A stretch of 64,000 nucleotides of DNA from Neoechinorhynchus agilis (lineage: Eukaryota; Acanthocephala). Every line of letters begins with the position of its first letter. Positions within the stretch are counted from its first letter, which is position 1. Shown in pieces: positions 36,419 through 45,900 of the stretch. Below the pieces are notes generated by a model, which was given only the letters and a program-made list of their open reading frames with translations, did not search any database and was not told where the DNA came from. Position numbers and translations under genes: made by a program. Location: assembly GCA_051530055.1 (NCBI GenBank), contig CM121342.1, positions 6,448,001-6,512,000 on the forward strand, in the 5' to 3' direction.

Positions 36419-38398
36419 ATGAACTTCAACGCTCTCTTTTTTGCTTCCGCTTTAATCGCCATTGCATCCTGCTACGGAGACTGCTGTTCTCCAGCAGAAT
36501 GTAGACAAAAACCAATCTGCGCTGATGAACCAGCTAAAAACATCATCGGAACAATAAACGTTGTAGTCAAATTAAAACCAAACCGTCCCGAAATGGCAGC
36601 TTGTAAACCGGAACCTGCCCATAGAATGAAAGCGCAAAATGCACCAGTCTGCGAACCAGCACAATTCGACGAATCGGAGCCAGTTTATAAAAGATGTTCT
36701 CAAAGGACATCAAGGTTTAGGCAGCAGCCAGCCTACGAACCGGATCCAGTATACGATCGGGAGGAAATCTGCGAACCAGCAAAATTCGACGAATCGGAGC
36801 CAGTTTATAAAAGATGTTCTCAAAGGACATCAAGGTTTAGGCAGCAGCCAGCCTACGAACCGGATCCAGTATATGATCGGGAGGAAATCTGCGAACCAGC
36901 AAAATTCGACGAATCGGAGCCAGTGTACGATACGGAGGAAGTCTGCGAACCAGCGCAATTTGACGAACCGGATCCAGTATACGATCCGGAGGAAGTCTAC
37001 GAACCGGAGCAAATATACGATCCCGAGGACGCCTGCGAACCAGCACAATTCGACGAACCGGAGCCAGTTTATAAAAGATGTTCTCAAAGGACATCAAGGT
37101 TTAGGCAGCAGCCAGCCTACGAACCGGATCCAGTATACGATCGGGAGGAAATCTGCGAACCAGCAAAATTCGACGAATCGGAGCCAGTTTATAAAAGATG
37201 TTCTCAAAGGACATCAAGGTTTAGGCAGCAGCCAGCCTACGAACCGGATCCAGTATATGATCGGGAGGAAATCTGCGAACCAGCAAAATTCGACGAATCG
37301 GAGCCAGTTTATAAAAGATGTTCTCAAAGGACATCAAGGTTTAGGCAGCAGCCAGCCTACGAACCGGATCCAGTATATGATCGGGAGGAAATCTGCGAAC
37401 CAGCAAAATTCGACGAATCGGAGCCAGTGTACGATACGGAGGAAGTCTGCGAACCAGCGCAATTTGACGAACCGGATCCAGTATACGATCCGGAGGAAGT
37501 CTACGAACCGGAGCAAATATACGATCCCGAGGACGCCTGCGAACCAGCACAATTCGACGAACCGGAGCCAGTTTATAAAAGATGTTCTCAAAGGACATCA
37601 AGATTTAGGCAGCAGCCAGCCTACGAACCGGATCCAGTATATGATCGGGAGGAAATCTGCGAACCAGCAAAATTCGACGAATCGGAGCCAGTGTACGATA
37701 CGGAGGAAGTCTGCGAACCAGCGCAATTTGACGAACCGGATCCAGTATACGATCCGGAGGAAGTCTACGAACCGGCACAATTTGACGAACCGGAGCAAAT
37801 ATACGATCCCGAGGACGCCTGCGAACCAGCACAATTCGACGAATCGGAGCAAGTTTGTCAAAGTTGTTCTCAAAGGACTTCAGCATTCAGTATGAAGTCA
37901 GTTTGTGAACCGAAGGAAGTCTGCGAATCGGAACCAGTTTATAAAAGATATTCTCAAAGGACATCAGGGTTTAGGCAGCAGCCAGTTTTTCAACCGGAAT
38001 CAGTTTGTGAGCCAGCACAATTCTATGAACAGAAGTCAGTTTGTGAACCGGAACCAGTTTGCGAACAAGAACAATTCTATGAACCGCAGGAAGTTTGTGA
38101 ACCGGAGTCAGTTCGTGAGCCATCGGTGAAAAGCTCGTCCTCGGCGCCAGCCGTTGCGATTCCAGCGATTCGAATAACATTCATCCAACCAAAATCGGAG
38201 ATCGTGCAAAGTTCAATCCAGGAAAGTCGCGAGGACACTGTACGGAAACCGATTTGTCAGGAAAGAAGTTCCAAAATCTGTTCAAGCGGCCAAAAGCAGG
38301 GGAACGTCATTCGTAAACCAATTTCGGCTCCCTTACGTTCTTGTTACAAGAACGCTGCTGAAAACGTTTGCAATAAGTGCAACGCTTGCCGTTGTTGA
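36419..38398 (+). CDS. Secreted Cys/Pro/Glu-rich repeat protein, long copy 3 (659 aa)
   Basis: Signal peptide and both ends match copies 1 and 2. Between residues about 75 and 480 it has a different expansion: a 40-residue unit (starting EPVYKRCSQRTSRFRQQPAY and ending ICEPAKFDES) alternates with a Tyr/Asp/Glu block (PVYDPEEVYEPEQIYDPED). A higher-order unit of 504 bp is repeated. The C-terminal 180 residues return to the copy 1 pattern and the CNKCNACRC tail. The composition is richer in Tyr, Asp and Arg than in the paralogues, which may change cross-linking or ion binding (inference). It stays in frame over 1.98 kb of repeats, which implies selection. Poly(A) signal at 38417-38422. Its upstream neighbour is LINE 2 and then the Groucho gene, divergently oriented. 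Confidence 0.85.
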   Translation: MNFNALFFASALIAIASCYGDCCSPAECRQKPICADEPAKNIIGTINVVVKLKPNRPEMAACKPEPAHRMKAQNAPVCEPAQFDESEPVYKRCSQRTSRFRQQPAYEPDPVYDREEICEPAKFDESEPVYKRCSQRTSRFRQQPAYEPDPVYDREEICEPAKFDESEPVYDTEEVCEPAQFDEPDPVYDPEEVYEPEQIYDPEDACEPAQFDEPEPVYKRCSQRTSRFRQQPAYEPDPVYDREEICEPAKFDESEPVYKRCSQRTSRFRQQPAYEPDPVYDREEICEPAKFDESEPVYKRCSQRTSRFRQQPAYEPDPVYDREEICEPAKFDESEPVYDTEEVCEPAQFDEPDPVYDPEEVYEPEQIYDPEDACEPAQFDEPEPVYKRCSQRTSRFRQQPAYEPDPVYDREEICEPAKFDESEPVYDTEEVCEPAQFDEPDPVYDPEEVYEPAQFDEPEQIYDPEDACEPAQFDESEQVCQSCSQRTSAFSMKSVCEPKEVCESEPVYKRYSQRTSGFRQQPVFQPESVCEPAQFYEQKSVCEPEPVCEQEQFYEPQEVCEPESVREPSVKSSSSAPAVAIPAIRITFIQPKSEIVQSSIQESREDTVRKPICQERSSKICSSGQKQGNVIRKPISAPLRSCYKNAAENVCNKCNACRC

Positions 38399-38479
38399 TC
38401 TTAGAATTTTAGACTTAATAAAACTTAGTTGGCAAGTCGTGAATGTCGGGTACGCAAGTAAAATGCTATTTTTGATCTG

Positions 38480-38720
38480 TTTCTTTTTATCACAAATTTG
38501 ATCGGCGTTCATTTTTTCCTTTGCTATTAATTTTCATTTTTGCAAATTTAAGCGATATGTAACTTTTAGTTTTAGATTATTTAATAACAGATTTCTGCCT
38601 AAAAATATTTTTAAGGGTCGATATGTGATGACTTCACCCGGTAAAGAATATTTTAAAGGCGTTTCGAATACCGTCGTGTTCATAATCACTTAAACGTCTA
38701 TATTAACAAGGTTTTTTACC
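38480..38720. other. Unique spacer downstream of repeat gene 3
   Basis: Downstream of the poly(A) site the sequence departs from copies 1 and 2. No gene seen. Near 38725 the string ACCGGTTGAAGACTTCTAAATGACACC resembles one segment of the array A monomer. Confidence 0.5.
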
Positions 38721-38744
38721 GGTTGAAGACTTCTAAATGACACC

Positions 38745-39545
38745 TTGGCTAAAATAAGTGATTTTTAAAAACGACAAAAATTCATACACTATTTTTAAAT
38801 TTCTTTAATACTTACGTTCAACGAGGGCTAAAAATTAAAAGCAAACATTAATTTCTTTAATATCTACGTTCAACAAGGGCCACAAATAAAAGGCGAATAT
38901 TTTTTATTTTTAAAAGCTCCGCATTATTTCTATTGGTAGAAATGACATTTTTCTAAAGGTCTTAAATTCTAGCAAAAAATCAAAGCTGCTCGTTTGGGTT
39001 AAATAAGTGATTTTTAAAAACGACAAAAATTCATACACTATTTTTAAATTTCTTTAATACCTACGTTCAACGAGGGCTAAAAATTAAAAGCAAACATTAA
39101 TTTCTTTAATATCTACGTTCAACAAGGGCCAAAATAAAAGGCGAACTTTTTTATTTTTAAAAGCTCCGCATTATTTCTATTGGTAGAAATGACATTTTTC
39201 TAAAGGTCTTAAATTCTAGCAAAAAATCAAAGCTGCTCGTTTGGGTTAAATAAGTGATTTTTAAAAACGACAAAAATTCATACACTACTTTTAAATTTCT
39301 TTATACTACGTTCAACGAGGGCTAAAAATTAAAAGCAAACATTAATTTCTTTTAAAAGCTCCGCATTATTTCTATTGGTAGAAATGACATTTTTCTAAAG
39401 GTCTTAAATTCTAGCAAAAAATCAAAGCTGCTCGTTAGGGTTAAATAAGTGATTTTTAAAAACGACAAAAATTCATACACTACTTTTAAATTTCTTTAAT
39501 ACCTACGTTCAACGAGGGCTAAAAATTAAAAGCAAACATGTTTTC
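38745..39545. repeat. Tandem array C, about 245-bp unit, about 3.3 copies
   Basis: TAAATAAGTGATTTTTAAAA starts units near 38750, 38998, 39245 and 39442; the third unit is internally shortened. Within each unit, TACGTTCAACGAGGGC and TACGTTCAACAAGGGC form an older internal duplication. Confidence 0.9.
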
Positions 39546-39654
39546 ATTTTTAGAAAAGACCGATCTGCATGAGTTTTTCTAAACAAAAAATCTTCCAATT
39601 AAAAATTTTATTCGATTTACAAAGATATAATAAAGCACAAAACGTGTAATCATC

Positions 39655-39800
39655 ACCGTCCGCAAAATTGGAGCTTCTCTCCTTCCTCGGGCCTCGTTGT
39701 ACTGCCAGCGAGATATTTTGTCGAAGGAATACACCTGCTCGTGCGTCGCCGGTCGTTTCTCTCCATTTCTTCGAGAGATCTTGGAGCAGTGAACGATTTT
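39655..39800 (-). mobile_element. RLE-type LINE C-terminal scrap
   Basis: On the minus strand it encodes SKKWRETTGDARAGVFLRQ and ISLAVQRG, the same C-terminus as the LINEs at 21.1, 25.9, 28.1, 53.9 and 61.1 kb. It is a severely truncated copy. Confidence 0.85.
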
Positions 39801-39967
39801 TTAAACAGACTTTGAGAAACATCAATGGTCGGGATAATTCGAAGCTTGCATTTTTGTTTGCAAAGCAAGGCATTTGTTTGACTGCAAATCAATGTATGAC
39901 GTAGTGATTGGTCGAATTTTAAACACGGAAGAATTCTAGCTTACGATTATGGTCATTATCGGATTTG

Positions 39968-42900
39968 ATGATGTTTGTGTCAAAAATGATCCGTGACTTG
40001 ACAGAAGCGTTATCGTCGCTTTCGAGTGACCTTAACAAATGCTTGGACCACGTTCAACATTGGGTATGAAAGCTATTTTTTTAATAAAATTTTAAAAATT
40101 CCACTAGTACAATGAGGAGTCTAACCAAGTTCCTGCATCAGCTTTAAATTGCCTCGTTAAATTAATCTATAGCCTTGGAAAACAGTTTGCGAGTCGATCG
40201 ATTAACTCGGACGATTATTTGATTGGTTCAAAGGTAACAAAAAAAGATTTTTTTATGTAAAAAAACCCTTCAATAGATTTGCCTGATTGCTTTGAAGCTG
40301 TTAAATCGAGTCGATCACAAAATATGGCTTCCTCAAATTCAATCAAGTTGTTGCGTCGTTGCCTGTGAATGCCTCCGATCTGCCCGTCCAAAAAACTCAC
40401 TGAAAATAATCTCAAATTTATTTAAACACCACATCCTCTCAAATTCTTTATGTGAGACTTGCATTGCTTATCTTGCAAACTACCATAAAGACATTAACGA
40501 ACAATATTCATTCGACTTTATCCAAGCTTATATCCTTTGTTGGACTTTTCAATCAGAAATGCAAATAAACTTTCTACAACTAAATAATGTATTTAATTCG
40601 AATAATAATTGGTCAATGGACGTTGTCGTCGGTGCTAAGAAAGCGCTTAGTCGAATTCCAGTCGGTTTAAAAAGACTCGCTTGTCTGAGAATTCTCACGA
40701 TGGCTGATTGTGAATTTTGGACTAATAACCATTTTGTCGACGATGATAAACTATTTAACGATGCTGTTTCAAATAAGAGTGATTTAAAAGTCCTTGTTAA
40801 TCATTTCAATGAGGATGAAAATTATGCGGATTTACAGCCAGAAGTATATGGATTTTTTTCCAAACATATGAAGAGCTCAAGACGAACAATCATTTTCTTT
40901 TTGTTCACAAATTCCTCCTTTTCTTTTACAATTCCGCAACTATGATTGTTCGGCAGCTTCCTTGATGACCGCTGATTCGCTGCATCAGGTAGCTGCTGGA
41001 GGTTATATTTTGCAATAATTTTGTTTCAAATAAGAGTGATTTAAAAGTCCTTGTTAATCATTTCAATGAGGATGAAAATTATGCGGATTTACAGCCAGAA
41101 GTATATGGATTTTTTCCAAACATATGAAGAGCTCAAGACGAACAATCATTTTCTTTTTGTTCAAATTCCTCCTTTTCTTTTACAATTCCGCAACTATGAT
41201 TGTTCGGCAGCTTCCTTGATGACCGCTGATTGCTGCATCAGGTAGCTGCTGGAGGTTATATTTTGCAATAATTTTGTTTCAAATAAGAGTGATTTAAAAG
41301 TCCTTGTTAATCATTTCAATGAGGATGAAAATTATGCGGATTTACAGCCAGAAGTATATGGATTTTTTTCCAAACATATGAAGAGCTCAAGACGAACAAT
41401 CATTTTCTTTTTGTTCACAAATTCTGATTCGCTGCATCAGGTAGCTGTGGGGTTTTTTTTTTTTGTTTCAAATAAGAGATTTAAAAGTCCTGTTAATCAT
41501 TTATGAGGATGAAATTATGCGGTTACAGCAGAAGTATATGGATTTTTCCAAACATATGAAGAGCTCAAGACGAACAATCTTTTTTTTGTTGTTGGGTTTT
41601 GTGTGATTGCGCTGGCTGCTGGATTATTTTGCATAATTTTGTTTCAAATAGAGTATTTAAAAGTCCTGTTAATCATTTCAATGAGGATGAATTATGGATT
41701 TACAGCCAGAAGTATATGGATTTTTTCCAAACATATGAAGAGCTCAAGACGAACAATCATTTTCTTTTGTTCACAAATTCCTCCTTTTCTTTTACAATTC
41801 CGCAACTATGATGTTCGGCAGCTTCCTTGATGACCGCTGATTCGCTGCATCAGGTAGCTGCTGGAGGTTATATTTTGCAATAATTTTGTTTCAAATAAGA
41901 GTGATTTAAAAGTCCTTGTTAATCATTTCAATGAGGATGAAAATTATGCGGATTTACAGCCAGAAGTATATGGATTTTTTTCCAAACATATGAAGAGCTC
42001 AAGACGAACAATCATTTTCTTTTTGTTCACAAATTCCTCCTTTTCTTTTACAATTCCGCAACTATGATTGTTCGGCAGCTTCCTTGATGACCGCTGATTC
42101 GCTGCATCAGGTAGCTGCTGGAGGTTATATTTTGCAATAATTTTGACTTGTGGTTTCCTCTCTTTCGAAATATTTCGCGAACAATGGATTTTCTCTCGAT
42201 ATGATTTTGCAATAAATTCGCATTTTGGACTTTTTTGTTGTTGCTGTAATGATCCTAAACACAATCCTTCTACTTCTGCAATAATCAAACAAGCCATTCT
42301 TCAATGGATCATAAATAACCCACAAAAATACTTTGGGCGAATTAAATTTAATAAGTCAATAGTGTCTCTGCTGAAAAGGATCCAGCCAAAGAAACAACCT
42401 GGTCTTTTCTTCAACGCCCTTATTTTATATATCAGAAACGAGCCATGGCTTACAGGAGACTTTGGCAATACTGAATTTATTCGGGAACTTGCCCACACTT
42501 ATAATTCAATTGCAAAATTGTTTTTAATAGCGACTTCAGACAAAATTCGAATGGCAGGAGTATCTACAATTGGTATGCATTGTAAACATGTAACTTTGCA
42601 ATTAACGGTTCTTTTAGCTTTTTTGGATAGCTCCGTTGAGAGGAAGTTGATTGGTGAGAATGAAAGTAATGAATCCGTTATTGAATTTTTATCTACTACG
42701 CTTGAAAATGCTTGCCTTCCACATTCGAAGGAGTGGTGCGATGTAAGTAATAAAAAGCTTTTTGAAACTTTAATTACAAATTAATCTTTAGCATTTTTCA
42801 ATGAAATTCGACCATTTTCTCAAATATTGTGTGCTTCGAAACCGGTTTGATCTTGTGAAGAAAACAGCGTTCTTTTTTGGGCAGGAATGTTGCTTCGAAC

Positions 42901-45900
42901 GCCGGTTGAAAGCAATTGTAAAATTAAAGAAATTTGCAATTGAAAAGAAAAGTGAAAATGAACCTTGGGAATCGAGGTATTGTTTTACAGTTTGTCTCCA
43001 AAAGCGAATGGTTTCGACTTTGACGTTATCTTTAGATTTTAGTACTAAAATTAAAGTAGTCTATATATTTATTCGAAATTCTAATTTGATAAGAGGACAA
43101 TTTAATTTTAATCCTATTCGCTACTTAGTAATTTTTGCGGCGAATGAGAGTCGTGTCACATTTGATCAGATATTTTCGACTGAATTTGACTGGGTTGCGA
43201 AAATTAACTAAAATTTTAACGGCCGGTTTTCGAATGCAACACAATCTTTTTTCTTCCAATTTAGAATTCTATTTGGTTCGATGACCAACAATCTTGTCCA
43301 TCTCGAGGAAGAAATAATTGAATACCGGGAAAATCTGTGAGTATTTTTATTATCTCTATTCATTATCGTATTGTGAGTAGGCCGTTATTCTCAAACGAGT
43401 TGTCATTGGCATGCAAAGAATATTCATACAAATCCTCGATTGGAAAAGCGTTGCATACTATCTATTCATCCGGATTAAGATTCTCGCCCATTCATTCTGC
43501 CACAGTATCGTCCTTTTGTCATCAAATTATTGAACAATTGCAAAATATAGTAAATGATTTTGAAGAGCCAGAATTGAGTTTCGTTCAAGGACATTTAATG
43601 TCGATAAAATACTTAAAAGCCATGGATGACGCATTGAAGTGCGAGAAACTGTACCATTGTCTAGAACTTGACAATTCCCTAAAATTGTCCGTATCTGGTC
43701 AACTTTGTGAAGGATGCTTTGATGCTGCTGAAATTGTTCAAGAGCTGATTGAAACATTTCTTCTCATCGGCGATATATTTTTTGTAGGATTAATTTTCTT
43801 TAACGTTGAAAATCTATAAAAGTTCCGATGGGACTTAGAAACGTCTTTATCTTCTATTGCCTTGAATATATGGCGTTTGCAATTTATTGTTATTATAAAT
43901 CTTCCGATTGCAGTTTTTATTCACTTAAAGACACGATCTTTCAATTCCTAATTTAGCTGTGAACGTTTTATTCTGTCATCTCATCAATTTCCACCGATCT
44001 TTACGTTTTATGGTGAATATTTTAAATGATTTGAGTAGGTTCTACCGTTGCTTGTTTTGGATCGTTCAAGTCTTCTCCACTCTTAAAGTACCTAAGATCT
44101 TAGTATTCATCATGATAAAGTTAATTCCTTTGAGCTTTGACGAGATGAAATGCATTAATAGTCACAAACAAATGCTAAATTTCGTACAGTCATCTATTGA
44201 ATGTTTTGAGAAAGGTGCTTATGAGTGCGATGATCAGTCTAAAAGATTATTCGATTGTTCTTATATGCTGGATCGCCTTTACGAATCAAAAATGTTTATC
44301 CTTAAAGACACTAAAATTCCAAAATATCTTTCGACGTCCACTAGATTACTTCTCAGTCAGATTAATCACTCAAGCACAATCGAGCACGGAGACGGCGATG
44401 AATATTTTAAATGGCTCAAAAAGTTTATAAACTTGAGACATGATCTTCGGACGGGCAAAACGCAATCAGTGATTGATGAATTAGATGAATTTCAGAAGTA
44501 TATAAAATCTCAACAAATACTCCGATCATTTCAATGTTCAGTCCTCAATTGTTTTCATCTTTTTCTAAGATGGCGATGTAGTCTTAGTGCCTCGTTCAAT
44601 GGCGAAATGATAAAACCTCATCCAGGAACCTATCTCGACTTTAGTAGATGTCTTGGTAAACAATTAGTGGAAAGGAAGTTTGAATCAGTGAGTATAATGA
44701 ACACAGTGATTTTAAAGGCGATCTATGAGTTATCGGAAATGTTTCTAAGATGTCTTGTACTTCGATATGGAAAGTTTTATTTAAATGAAGGCCTAAAGAT
44801 CGCTAAAATGACGTGCGCATTTGAATGGTACATTCGGTTTCTTTGGTTATCAGCACGTTTTCAAATTATTGGCAATTGCGAGGAATATGTTAAAACTCTT
44901 GAACTTACTGCGAATCTATGTCGATTAAGAAAAGGATCTTTATCGAAATATTTTATTTATTTGAGGGAAATCGTGGTTGCCATAATTAATGGAAGTGAAA
45001 TTGTTTTCCCTAAGATCGAAGAATGCGAAGAAGATGAAGACTTGGCATCTTTGTTTGCTGTTGATGTAATCGAATTGATGGACAATGGAATCCTTCTTAG
45101 AAATAATGATTATCGTTTAAGAAATTTCAAAGATTCCTTAATTGAAGCGGGCACTTATTTGCCTTTCTTCAATTGGTCTATTGGAATGCAAACAAATATA
45201 CAAAGCGAAATCGACGAATGCACCAAAAGTTTCGCATCGCCAATCAAATTTAAAAGTCTCTTAAATCGATTCATATCATTACCGATCAAACAACCTACAC
45301 GGAAAAATATTGACGACAAATCAGTTGAAAAAAATCGTTTGTTGTCGGCGTATCTTTTAGGTCTAGAATTTTCGAATTTTATCTCTGTCAGAAATTCTTC
45401 ACGTACACGCTCAAGCACTTGGATATCGACATTTCGCTCAATTCGTCTGTGGAATCCAATCTTCATTGGATCGCTCCGAAAATTACTGCCATGACTTTGT
45501 TACATCACTTGAGAAATCTTTATCTTTTGGACGGAGCGCTTTAGATGAGCTGGATTATTGGATTAAATCTCTAGATGATCATTCGTTATTGATTGCCATT
45601 AACACTTTTGCTTATAGCGACCATGAAATATGTGTCTATGTTACGCGAGTTTCAAAAAATCAAGCCATCAGTCTTCGACTCAATGTACAAACCAAAACGT
45701 TCGATTCATTTGACGAAGTTATTAGAAATCATTGCAAGAATTTGAATGATGGTGGTGAAGTTGGTGAATCAGTGATTGCTACTCCAAGGCCCCATGTGGA
45801 TCTTGGGCACCGGAAGCAAATAGACGATCGTCTCCGTAAATATCTTTGCACTATTGATGAAAAGTTCATTTCAATTGTGGCTCCATTGTTTTTAGTAGAC

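Noticed and set aside
42140-42200. Similarity of TTTCCTCTCTTTCGAAATATTTCG in separase to a stretch near 52030-52070
   Set aside because: Short, AT-rich and palindromic (CGAAATATTTCG), so likely to recur by chance.
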